Counted from the stretch's first letter, positions 1 through 5,949 are shown. The stretch is DNA of 8,209 bases from Chitinivibrionales bacterium (GCA_030593665.1 JAUVGS010000071.1:1-8209); one strand, 5' to 3'. Numbers and translations: made by a program. The notes: generated by a model not told the origin, from the letters alone.

Positions 1-481
1 GCACGCTGACGCCGAAATGTTTAAAAGGGGTAAAGGCCAGTTGCGATTCAAGGGGAAACCCTATTGTTGAGACTTCCACGGATTCATAATCAGAGTCAAA
101 CCAGTTGTTGGCTATGAGTCTGCCTCTGACCGTGCCGGTTAAATAGCCAACGCCGCCGCTCACGGATATGAACATATACTCCTTATTCAGCAGTTTTCTT
201 CCATACATAAATCCGAAATCATTAACCTTTTCCTGGGGATTATCCTGAAACACGGCAAACTCAGTGTTTCTGATGTACCGCAGTGTCAGCAGATGGTTGT
301 GTATACCATAGGTTGCATGTGCCATTATCGTTGGTAAACTGTTTATGGGCGAAGAATATCCTGCACCTATGCCAAACCAGAAATGGTCCTGCGATGTTTT
401 TGTCGTGTTTTCGTAGGCGTGTACTGCTGTTTCAGTTAAACCGATCATAGCTATTAACATTACAATTTTAAGTGATTTCAT
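1..481 (-). CDS. Exported, probably outer-membrane protein of unknown function (3' part missing)
   Basis: The reading frame opens at an ATG at 481-479 and stays open to the left edge, giving about 160 visible residues; the C-terminus lies outside the window. The start is well supported by an AAGGAG ribosome site (489-494) with 7 nt spacing. The protein begins with a classical signal peptide, MKSLKIVMLIAMIGLTETA followed by VHA, with likely cleavage before YENTTK. The mature part has alternating aromatic/Gly-rich stretches such as HFWFGIGAGYSS and YMFISVSGGVGYLTG, and no Cys, which fits an outer-membrane beta-barrel. It follows another small exported protein by 108 bp on the same strand, so the two are probably co-transcribed. 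I do not recognise a specific family. Export is fairly sure; the barrel is inference. Confidence 0.75.
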   Translation of the reverse strand, partial: MKSLKIVMLIAMIGLTETAVHAYENTTKTSQDHFWFGIGAGYSSPINSLPTIMAHATYGIHNHLLTLRYIRNTEFAVFQDNPQEKVNDFGFMYGRKLLNKEYMFISVSGGVGYLTGTVRGRLIANNWFDSDYESVEVSTIGFPLESQLAFTPFKHFGVSV

Positions 482-508
482 ACAAATTCTCCTTTTTAGT
501 ACCTTACA

Positions 509-538
509 GATTGCTTTCTTGTTTTTTAGAAAGGAATC
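509..538 (-). other. Intergenic stem-loop between the two exported-protein genes
   Basis: Positions 509-519 and 528-538 are complementary over 11 bp with one mismatch, around an 8-nt loop. The stem sits 28 bp upstream of the downstream gene's start codon and just outside its ribosome site. No T-run follows on the minus strand, so it is not a standard terminator. It may stabilise or separate the two messages. Confidence 0.4.
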
Positions 539-589
539 TGATAAGGAACTTACTTGCGGGTTTATCCCGTGTTAGAGTATTTTACTGCT

Positions 590-1120
590 TTAAAAATAGT
601 GCCGTGTTCCGACACCGATACAAAATCCATTGAAATAGAGAGGTTTGCCTTCAAGTTTATCAGCCCGGACGCCAACGCCGCTGGTGCCGAGTTCGATAAA
701 GCAGGAATTGGAATTTGTAATAAATTCAAATCCAAAGTGGCCATAACCGCCAATGGAAATCATATCTGATGATATCTTTTTATTCACAACAAGAACCTGC
801 AATCCTCCCTCACCGTACAAACGAAGAAACCTATGAATCAGGCCAGTACTGCCGACAACTCCCAATCGTGAAGAGCCGTATGGTTTCCAGTTTTTTATAT
901 TGCTGAATACAATATCTTGTGACAGGCGAATGGCAGCTTTTTTATTCCATAACCAGGGTGAGGTTAAATTTATACCACAGCCGAAATCATCATTAAAGTC
1001 ATGTAGTTGAAACCCGGCGGAAAAATGAGTCTCGCCGGTTTTTTCAACACCATCCTTCAACTCGGCATGGGTTATTGAAAAACATACCAGAATAATACAA
1101 CAGATAGTTAATAGTCTCAT
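590..1120 (-). CDS. Small exported protein, probable outer-membrane beta-barrel
   Basis: This 176-residue protein has a signal peptide at residues 1-19 (MRLLTICCIILVCFSITHA, cleavage before ELKDG). The mature part is rich in short Gly/aromatic beta-like segments (HFSAGFQLHDF, GGYGHFGFEF, GFCIGVGTRHYF). It ends in Phe, the terminal aromatic residue typical of barrels recognised by the BAM assembly machinery. The ATG at 1120 is preferred because GGAG lies 8 nt upstream and it places the signal peptide at the very N-terminus. An in-frame ATG at 1162, itself preceded by an AAGGGGG run, would add a charged 14-residue extension and cannot be excluded. A promoter candidate lies about 160 bp upstream and the next exported protein follows by 108 bp. 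The family is not recognised; the mature length of about 157 residues would suit an 8-strand barrel. Confidence 0.72.
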   Translation of the reverse strand: MRLLTICCIILVCFSITHAELKDGVEKTGETHFSAGFQLHDFNDDFGCGINLTSPWLWNKKAAIRLSQDIVFSNIKNWKPYGSSRLGVVGSTGLIHRFLRLYGEGGLQVLVVNKKISSDMISIGGYGHFGFEFITNSNSCFIELGTSGVGVRADKLEGKPLYFNGFCIGVGTRHYF

Positions 1121-1285
1121 GGAAAGGTCTCCTTTCTTTGAATCTAACTTACCGGTTTTCATTTCTTTCAACCCCCTTTGAATTAGTTTTTTTTTGTGAT
1201 TATTTTGTGTCGCTTTATGACATCAATTATCGCAAATCATATGCCAAAACAGACAATTCTCTTCTAACCTTTCTATTTTCAATAT

Positions 1286-1314
1286 GTTATAATAAATTTT
1301 CGATGTTATATCAA
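1286..1314 (-). promoter_or_regulatory. Sigma-70-like promoter candidate for the exported-protein genes
   Basis: On the minus strand TTGATA (-35, 1314-1309) and TATAAC (-10, 1291-1286) are separated by exactly 17 bp. Each hexamer matches consensus at 5 of 6 positions. The predicted transcript would start near 1279 and run into the gene starting at 1120. AT-rich sequence gives chance matches, but this is the best pair in the spacer. Confidence 0.5.
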
Positions 1315-1463
1315 ATTACAGCACGTCTTAAAAACGCCACTAAATGCAGAAACGAGTCGCAAATTCGCGTCTATTCTTTTAAAAGATTGGTATGCTGGAA
1401 ATAGTATGCAGCGAATCTATCTCGGATAAATACTAAGAGGAATACGAGCAGGAGTATGATTAG

Positions 1464-1481
1464 GAAAAAAAAGGGGGAAAA
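1464..1481 (-). terminator. T-rich 3' end of the selC transcript
   Basis: Directly after the encoded CCA end of the tRNA, the minus strand reads four T, five C and eight T. A T-run right behind the paired acceptor/T-arm could end transcription or mark the site of 3' trimming. There is no separate hairpin, so termination is only suggested. Confidence 0.35.
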
Positions 1482-1580
1482 TGGCGGAGACGTGTGAGAA
1501 TCGAACTCACCTACCGCATCTTCAGATACGGCACAACGGATTTGAAGTCCGCGGAGCCCACCAGTGACCCGTGCGCCTCC
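1482..1580 (-). tRNA. selC: tRNA-Sec (anticodon UCA), selC
   Basis: This 99-nt gene encodes the selenocysteine tRNA that decodes UGA. Its UCA anticodon is at 1545-1543 in the loop CUUCAAA, held by a 5-bp stem (GCGGA/UCCGU, one G-U pair). The long variable arm typical of tRNA-Sec is a 7-bp stem, CCGTATC/GATGCGG, closed by a TGAA loop. The T arm is GTGAG-TTCGATT-CTCAC. The discriminator is G73 and CCA is encoded. The extended acceptor stem pairs GGAGGCG with CGTCTCC (one G-U), but the eighth position is C opposite A, so the usual bacterial 8-bp stem is closed by a mismatch. The D arm is irregular, best drawn as GGGTC/GGCTC with two G-U pairs. The gene lies 91 bp after selB on the same strand and is probably co-transcribed or driven from the AT-rich gap. 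Confidence 0.95.
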
Positions 1581-1671
1581 GAATTTTCCAGATACTTGCA
1601 GTGTATAAAATTATCTATTGGCAGCCTTTTTAATCAAGGGTTTTGTAGATATTTCGCTGCCTGATTGTATC

Positions 1672-3567
1672 TTATTTCAACCGCCTGCTGTCCCCCTCCC
1701 GTACTGTCACGCCGATGCGGTCGAAATATTCCAAAAGCATGACCAGTTTCTTCCTGGGAATCCCGTCAAGCACATTTTTCAGATCAGTGAGGGTTGCTTC
1801 CTTCTTCTCTTTCAACAAATATCTTTCAACCCGCTTCTTCGCTTCAGCAACAGCGGTTTTGTGAAAATACCCTCCCTTTTCAACGGGGAACAATTCCCCG
1901 GCATCCAGCATATACTCAACAATCGGTTTATACTTATCACTCAGGTCCTGTATCTCATTCCAGCTCGGTGGACTAAAGGGATCTTTAAGAAACTTATGCT
2001 CGAGTTCCTTTTTCAATTCTTCCTGTTTAGGTGTCAGTTGAGCGGAATGGCCTGCTATACGAATCTGGTCACCTTCCATAAGAATAGTGCCTTCATTGCG
2101 ATGCAGGGTGAGTATTTCGTCATACACCCCCTGATCAACGGGCGCTCGTACCATGAGCCGCAGTTTACCGGCAGGAATGGCATATTTAAGGGGGTTTTTT
2201 TCATGAAAATCCTTAACGCAGTTAATCACCCGCTGGCTCAACAGTTCATAGTTAGAAGTACTCATCAGGCGCTTTTTGCCAATAGTACGCAGTTTACCTT
2301 CCTGATCGAGTTTTTCCAGGCGGCTTTTCAGCTCCTGCCTGGTAATACCGAGAGACTTGGCCAGCTCATCCTCAGTCTGGGGAATAAACCTGGCCCGGTC
2401 AAAATGTTCGAGTACCACCTGATTCGGGTCGCCTTCAAGCAGATTCTGCAATTTGGCAAGCACCTTTTTCTTGAACCGTTTGTGCTTAAGCGGGTGCACA
2501 TCCAGTATAATCCCGCCGCCCATGGTTTGCAGAGGCGAATAGCTCCGCACCACAAACCGGTCTTCCCGGTCCGCTACCACTGCCTTTTCAAAATGAATCT
2601 GCACAAATCCCTCATCACCTGGCGAAAGCACCTCTTTGTCAAGCATCGAAATACGCGCGATAACTTCACTGGTGCCTACATGGACACGCACCCGGTCCCT
2701 GTTTTTCAGCTCACGGTGCCATGATTTCAGCAGGTTGAAATGGCCATCTATCATGAAAGTGGGTTTATAATACCCGGGCTCAGCAAGAAGGTCGCCCCGC
2801 TCGATGGACTGTTTTTCAATGCGGCCGAGATTAATTGCCGTGCGAAAACCGATGGTTGCTTCTTTCACTGGTTTATCATGGACCTGTACTCCCCGCACAC
2901 GCAATGGCACTCCCCGTGGAAGAAGCTCAACCGTATCTTCAGGTGAAATCTTGCCGGAGAGGACCGTGCCGGCGATAACAGTACCAAATCCCCTTATTGT
3001 AAATACACGATCAATGGGCAGCCGGAATATGCCTTTATCTTTTCTTGCACGCACCCCTTTTACAACAGTCTGTATCGTTTCTTTAAGGATATCTATACCT
3101 TTATTCTCAACGGCGCTGATTGGTACAATGGGCGCACCGTCAAGAACCGTTCCCTTAATCAGATCCTTCACATCATCAATAACCAGCTCGACCCAATCCG
3201 GTTCTACCATATCTATTTTATTTACCGCAACAAGCCCGGTTGAGACGCCGAGCAGATTGAGTATCTCAAGATGCTCTTTTGTCTGGGGCATAACGCCGTC
3301 ATCAGCGGCTATAACCAGCAGAGCACAATCGACCGTATTTACTCCCGCGACCATGGTTTTAACAAACTTCTCGTGGCCGGGAACATCAATAATGGTTATA
3401 TCCGTGCCGAGGAACGCAAAACCGAGGTCAGTAGTCATACCGCGCTCTTTTTCCTCTTTCAGCCGATCAGTATCAGTACCGGTCAGTGCCTTAACAATAG
3501 CGGTTTTCCCATGGTCGATATGGCCGGCCATCCCAAGTACGACATGACTTACTGTTTGTTCAGACAT
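1672..3567 (-). CDS. selB: Selenocysteine-specific translation elongation factor SelB
   Basis: SelB is a cytoplasmic GTPase that binds Sec-tRNA(Sec) and the SECIS hairpin and brings the tRNA to in-frame UGA codons on the ribosome. The 631-residue protein has the G1 loop GHIDHGKT (15-22), the G3 motif DVPGH (61-65), the G4 motif NKID (116-119) and SAV (151-153). EF-Tu-like domains II and III follow (about 180-350), including FTIRGFGTVIAGTV near 189-202. The C-terminal half (about 380-631) is charged and helical, as expected for the winged-helix repeats that bind SECIS RNA, the last being TLTDLKNVLDGIPRKKL. Length is close to other bacterial SelB proteins. The start at 3567 is chosen because AAGGA lies 7 nt upstream (3575-3579). 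A further in-frame ATG at 3582 has no ribosome site. It sits between selA and selC. Confidence 0.97.
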   Translation of the reverse strand: MSEQTVSHVVLGMAGHIDHGKTAIVKALTGTDTDRLKEEKERGMTTDLGFAFLGTDITIIDVPGHEKFVKTMVAGVNTVDCALLVIAADDGVMPQTKEHLEILNLLGVSTGLVAVNKIDMVEPDWVELVIDDVKDLIKGTVLDGAPIVPISAVENKGIDILKETIQTVVKGVRARKDKGIFRLPIDRVFTIRGFGTVIAGTVLSGKISPEDTVELLPRGVPLRVRGVQVHDKPVKEATIGFRTAINLGRIEKQSIERGDLLAEPGYYKPTFMIDGHFNLLKSWHRELKNRDRVRVHVGTSEVIARISMLDKEVLSPGDEGFVQIHFEKAVVADREDRFVVRSYSPLQTMGGGIILDVHPLKHKRFKKKVLAKLQNLLEGDPNQVVLEHFDRARFIPQTEDELAKSLGITRQELKSRLEKLDQEGKLRTIGKKRLMSTSNYELLSQRVINCVKDFHEKNPLKYAIPAGKLRLMVRAPVDQGVYDEILTLHRNEGTILMEGDQIRIAGHSAQLTPKQEELKKELEHKFLKDPFSPPSWNEIQDLSDKYKPIVEYMLDAGELFPVEKGGYFHKTAVAEAKKRVERYLLKEKKEATLTDLKNVLDGIPRKKLVMLLEYFDRIGVTVREGDSRRLK

Positions 3568-3624
3568 GGGTGAATCCTTCATTTCGTGAAGGTGTAGTAT
3601 TATAAAAATGTAACTGTGCTTTTT

Positions 3625-3654
3625 ATACTAACGATAGTATAGCTATAAATTCAA
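3625..3654 (-). promoter_or_regulatory. Possible selB promoter overlapping a palindrome
   Basis: On the minus strand TTGAAT (3654-3649) and TAGTAT (3630-3625) are separated by 18 bp, each about 4 of 6 to consensus. The -10 lies inside a perfect 7-bp inverted repeat, TATACTA/TAGTATA (3624-3630 and 3635-3641), with a 4-nt loop. A second option is the perfect -10 hexamer TATAAT at 3604-3599, which lacks a recognisable -35. Either would give a short selB leader. The evidence is weak in this AT-rich stretch. Confidence 0.3.
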
Positions 3655-3671
3655 AGTATTTCATTTCGTTG

Positions 3672-3718
3672 TCGTCCTCGTCCGTCGTTCTCGAAAAAAC
3701 CGAGGAGGAGGAGGACGA
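3672..3718. repeat. Imperfect inverted repeat of CGTCCTC-type sequence
   Basis: TCGTCCTC (3672-3679) is complementary to GAGGACGA (3711-3718), and an inner CTCG (3690-3693) pairs with CGAG (3701-3704) around an A-rich 7-nt loop. Both arms are built from short GAGGAG- or GTCCTC-like units with strong purine/pyrimidine strand bias. On the minus strand the loop reads GTTTTTT. It may be a dispersed intergenic element or a weak transcription attenuator between selA and selB. Confidence 0.5.
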
Positions 3719-3833
3719 TTTTGTTATATCATTATTTACAAAACGAAATATCGGAGTGTGGGGTATATTTTTGTATAATACTTTCCATTATCCCTGAAAG
3801 AGAGTACGAAAGCCCCTTGATAACATTATGTAG

Positions 3834-3866
3834 AAGCAGAATGGTCATTTCCATGCCCCTCTGCTT
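3834..3866. other. Stem-loop downstream of selA
   Basis: AAGCAGA (3834-3840) pairs with TCTGCTT (3860-3866), and ATGG (3841-3844) pairs with CCAT (3851-3854), leaving a bulge at 3855-3859. It lies about 45 bp after the selA stop. No T-run follows it, so termination is uncertain; it could protect the selA message 3' end. Confidence 0.4.
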
Positions 3867-3875
3867 AACATACTG

Positions 3876-3907
3876 TTATTCCAATACTCCATCACTCCAC
3901 TACTCCA
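3876..3907. repeat. Four tandem 8-bp repeats (consensus NNACTCCA) next to the selA stop
   Basis: On the plus strand the units are TTATTCCA, ATACTCCA, TCACTCCA and CTACTCCA, back to back. They end three bases before the selA stop codon. On the minus strand they read as TGGAGTNN units. The variable first two bases and fixed core suggest a decaying low-complexity array rather than coding sequence. Confidence 0.75.
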
Positions 3908-3910
3908 ATT

Positions 3911-5323
3911 CTACTTTTTCTCCTTAAAAATCTTCTCAAAAGCCTGGAGAATAAATTTCACCTCATCCTCACGAATAGTACGGAGGTTTAACAGATACCG
4001 GTCTTCATGCACCCTGCCGAATATCGGCGGATTGCACAGGCGAAGCTGCGACGCCAATTCCTCAAGACTACGGTCTGTCGGACGAATTGACAGTGACCAT
4101 GATTTAAGTTTCTCCAGAGACATTGACCCGCTGCCGACTTCGGAGATGTCTCCAATAACCCTGAGTTTTACCTTATCCCCCACCGTGACCTTTATACGCC
4201 TTTTAAGGCTCATGCAGCGTTTTTTTACATCCTCGGCCGATTCAGTGAGCATACGAATCACCGGATGAGTGCTCTTCAACTTCCGTTCATCCATAAACAG
4301 GCGCAGTGTCGTTTCAAGAACCGTATAGGTCATCTTGTCGCAACGGAACGCCCTGCAGAGCTGATTGCTTTTCATTTTATCAATACACTCTTTTTTCCCG
4401 ACAATGATACCGCACTGGGGACCGCCGATTAATTTATCACCGCTGAAACAGGTAGCATCAGCGCCATCTTTGACTGAATCCTGCACAGTCGGTTCTTTTG
4501 GAAGGCCCCATCGACTGAAATCAACCAAGGCGCCACTCCCCAGATCGTGAAACATGGGTAACCCGTTACTGTGCGCGAAATTGACGAGTTCTTCAATGGA
4601 AACAACCTTTGTAAAACCAACTATCGCATAGTTACTCATATGGACCTGTAAAACCAACCCGGTCTCTTCACAGAGCGCTTCCTGGTAATCCTTGAGGTGG
4701 GTTCTGTTGGTTGTGCCGACCTCCCGTAATATGGCGCCGCTCTGCTCCATAACACTGGGTATTCTGAATGAACCGCCAATCTCGACCAGTTCGCCGCGTG
4801 AGGTTATTACCTCTTTACCTTTAGCCAATGTATTAAGTACCAGCAAAGTAGCGGCACAATTGTTATTGACAATGAGCGCCGCTTCAGCACCGGTTATTTC
4901 ACATAACAGATCCTCAACGTGTTTATGGCGATCGCCACGTTTGCCGGTATCCTGTGATATCTGAATATTGCAGTAGTGGGCGACAACATCCATTAAAGCA
5001 CGCTGTGCATCTTCAGGTAAAGGCGCACGACCTAAATTCGTATGCAGGATAATACCCATTCCATTGACAGAGCGTTTTAAACTGTTCTGGAGTTTATCAT
5101 GGGCATGATCGACAAATCCCTGCACCAGGGAGTCAAAATCGGGAATCGTGTCAATAGTATCATCTGTCAGTATTGCACTGCGGATATCTTTCAGGTATTC
5201 CCTGATCTCTCGCATAACCAGTTTCTTGGGGTACCGCGCAATAACAGATTTCAGCCGTGGATCAATAAAAATTTTATCGATTTTCGGCAGGTTTTTCAAC
5301 AGTTCTTTTTTATTTGTGCTCAT
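3911..5323 (-). CDS. selA: L-seryl-tRNA(Sec) selenium transferase SelA
   Basis: SelA is a pyridoxal-phosphate enzyme that turns Ser-tRNA(Sec) into Sec-tRNA(Sec) using selenophosphate; in bacteria it works as a large homo-oligomeric ring in the cytoplasm. The 470-residue length is close to E. coli SelA (463). An N-terminal helical tRNA-binding region (about 1-85; LLKNLPKIDKIF) precedes the catalytic core. Family signatures include INxTGxxLHTNLGRAPL-like sequence here as GIILHTNLGRAPL (90-102), SRGELVEIGGSFRIP (175-189), GTTNRT (203-208) and the cofactor site SGDKLIGGPQCG, in which K297 is the expected Schiff-base lysine. It is first of the sel genes. The ATG at 5323 has only a weak AAGG about 12 nt upstream, yet no other start fits better. 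No defect is visible. Confidence 0.97.
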   Translation of the reverse strand: MSTNKKELLKNLPKIDKIFIDPRLKSVIARYPKKLVMREIREYLKDIRSAILTDDTIDTIPDFDSLVQGFVDHAHDKLQNSLKRSVNGMGIILHTNLGRAPLPEDAQRALMDVVAHYCNIQISQDTGKRGDRHKHVEDLLCEITGAEAALIVNNNCAATLLVLNTLAKGKEVITSRGELVEIGGSFRIPSVMEQSGAILREVGTTNRTHLKDYQEALCEETGLVLQVHMSNYAIVGFTKVVSIEELVNFAHSNGLPMFHDLGSGALVDFSRWGLPKEPTVQDSVKDGADATCFSGDKLIGGPQCGIIVGKKECIDKMKSNQLCRAFRCDKMTYTVLETTLRLFMDERKLKSTHPVIRMLTESAEDVKKRCMSLKRRIKVTVGDKVKLRVIGDISEVGSGSMSLEKLKSWSLSIRPTDRSLEELASQLRLCNPPIFGRVHEDRYLLNLRTIREDEVKFILQAFEKIFKEKK

Positions 5324-5346
5324 AATACTAACATACCTTCAGATTT

Positions 5347-5361
5347 GATGCGAAAAGCATC
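5347..5361 (-). other. Small hairpin in the selA leader
   Basis: GATGC (5347-5351) and GCATC (5357-5361) are perfectly complementary around a 5-nt loop, reading GATGC-TTTTC-GCATC on the minus strand. It lies 23 bp before the selA start and inside the leader predicted from the promoter at 5382-5410. It could affect translation of selA, but it is short and could be chance. Confidence 0.35.
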
Positions 5362-5381
5362 GTAATGATATGAATTATAAA

Positions 5382-5410
5382 TATATACAATAAAATGATA
5401 TTTTTCTCAA
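5382..5410 (-). promoter_or_regulatory. Promoter candidate for selA
   Basis: On the minus strand TTGAGA (5410-5405, 5 of 6 to consensus) and TATATA (5387-5382, 4 of 6) are 17 bp apart. Transcription would start near 5375, leaving a leader of about 50 nt. The region is very AT-rich, so the -10 position is not unique. It implies that selA need not rely on the transporter gene upstream. Confidence 0.4.
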
Positions 5411-5423
5411 CTATTGTAAATAA

Positions 5424-5453
5424 GCTCATGTTTCGACTCCGCTCAGTATGACA
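5424..5453 (-). repeat. Degenerate dispersed repeat of the TGTCATnCTGAGCG...TCGAA type, copy 1
   Basis: Read on the minus strand this is TGTCATACTGAGCGGAGTCG followed by AAACATGAGC. It matches from memory the intergenic repeat whose chance translation gives peptides of the CHxERSE type; here a minus-strand frame reads CHTERSRNM. Such elements are widespread in environmental bacterial genomes. It faces a second copy 27 bp away. Confidence 0.65.
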
Positions 5454-5480
5454 AACAATTTTACTATTTTTAAAACAAAA

Positions 5481-5510
5481 TATCATTTTGAGCAAAATCG
5501 AAGAGCGACA
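5481..5510 (+). repeat. Degenerate dispersed repeat of the same type, copy 2 (opposite orientation)
   Basis: The plus strand begins TATCATTTTGAGCAAAATCG and continues AAGAGCGACA. It matches copy 1 at about 16 of the first 22 positions when that copy is reverse-complemented. Several differences become G-U pairs in an RNA read from the minus strand. The two copies therefore form a long imperfect hairpin (about 5432-5502) between the transporter gene and selA, which might slow or end transcription. Confidence 0.6.
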
Positions 5511-5532
5511 TTTTGTTGTACCTGAAATCACC

Positions 5533-5949
5533 TCATTTAGCCAACAACAATATAGCAACCACCGCCGCGATAATACCGCTTACTTTGCGTATTGTTACCG
5601 GTTCCCGCAAGAAAATCACTGCCAGAATCGCTGCAATAACGATATACAGTGAGGTAATCGGTATTACGGTACTCGCTTCACCATGATGTAATGCCCGGTA
5701 AAAAAAGAAATAGCCGAATCCGCACAGGATGCCTGCTAATAATCCAAGACCGTTCTGCTGGTTAATTTTAAGGGCAAAGGATGCCGGTGTTGTTATAAGA
5801 ACAACAATCAGTGTTCCAAGTGCCAGAAGAGCGAGAATGGTACCGCATTCCAGTTTATTTCCAACAACTTTTGACAAAAAGCCCCATGAACCCCAGCATA
5901 AAATACTGAATATCGATAATATTTTCCAGTCTGTATACATTATTACCAT
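5533..5949 (-). CDS. Single-domain EamA/DMT-type membrane transporter
   Basis: This 138-residue hydrophobic protein belongs to the drug/metabolite transporter superfamily, single EamA domain. Five membrane segments are visible at about 8-29, 35-56, 68-86, 94-114 and 120-137. The family pattern is clear in GFGYFFFYRALHHGEAS (77-93), VIPITSLYIVIAAILAVIFL (95-114), REPVT (115-119) and the closing GIIAAVVAILLL. Full DMT proteins carry two such domains (about 300 residues), so this half-size form must pair with itself or a partner. The substrate cannot be told from sequence. The start is the ATG at 5949; an ATG at 5940 is also possible, and neither has a good ribosome site. It has its own promoter candidate and lies 209 bp before selA. 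Its TGA stop is at the usual family end. Confidence 0.85.
   Translation of the reverse strand: MVIMYTDWKILSIFSILCWGSWGFLSKVVGNKLECGTILALLALGTLIVVLITTPASFALKINQQNGLGLLAGILCGFGYFFFYRALHHGEASTVIPITSLYIVIAAILAVIFLREPVTIRKVSGIIAAVVAILLLAK

Larger units (their letters stand above)
1121..1481. other. AT-rich intergenic spacer of 361 bp between selC and the exported-protein genes
   Basis: The spacer contains a promoter candidate reading leftwards (1286-1314), a short perfect palindrome CTTTTAAAAG (1376-1385) and a T-rich tract at the end of selC (1464-1481). An 88-codon plus-strand frame crosses much of it but has no ribosome site and a low-complexity composition, so I do not call a gene. The transcribed leader of the exported-protein gene would be about 160 nt. 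I see no recognisable riboswitch in it. Confidence 0.5.
3568..3910. other. Repeat-rich spacer between selA and selB
   Basis: This 343-bp spacer has no convincing gene. The only sizeable frame (plus strand 3721-3927) overlaps the end of selA and consists partly of tandem repeats. Reading leftwards from selA it holds four 8-bp tandem repeats (3876-3907), a stem-loop (3834-3866), a CGTCCTC/GAGGACG inverted repeat (3672-3718), a promoter candidate (3625-3654), a stand-alone TATAAT hexamer (3604-3599) and the selB ribosome site. The length and content suggest that selB may have its own promoter rather than depending only on read-through from selA. Confidence 0.55.

Noticed and set aside
1138..1404. 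An 88-codon plus-strand frame in the spacer between selC and the exported-protein gene.
   Set aside because: It overlaps the leader and promoter of the minus-strand gene, has no ribosome site and a composition typical of AT-rich noncoding DNA.
1618..2724. A 368-codon plus-strand frame across the 3' half of selB.
   Set aside because: It is antisense to a certain selB gene, its translation shows no recognisable domain, and no ribosome site precedes it.
2804..3547. A 247-codon plus-strand frame across the GTPase half of selB.
   Set aside because: It is antisense shadow: Ser/Thr/Arg-rich composition reflects the complement of selB codons.
3580..3582. ATG at 3582 as start of selB.
   Set aside because: No ribosome site lies upstream, and the AAGGA that serves the ATG at 3567 would fall inside its first codons.
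3721..3927. A 68-codon plus-strand frame after selA.
   Set aside because: Its 3' part is translated tandem repeat and it runs into the selA gene antisense; no ribosome site.
5496..5535. Possible read-through of the EamA gene's TGA stop as selenocysteine, given the nearby sel genes.
   Set aside because: The protein already ends where single-domain EamA proteins end, and the extension would be translated repeat sequence closing after about 20 codons.
5328..5558. A 76-codon minus-strand frame between the EamA gene and selA, containing CHTERSRNM.
   Set aside because: This is the chance translation of a dispersed intergenic repeat; it overlaps the end of the EamA gene and has no family match.
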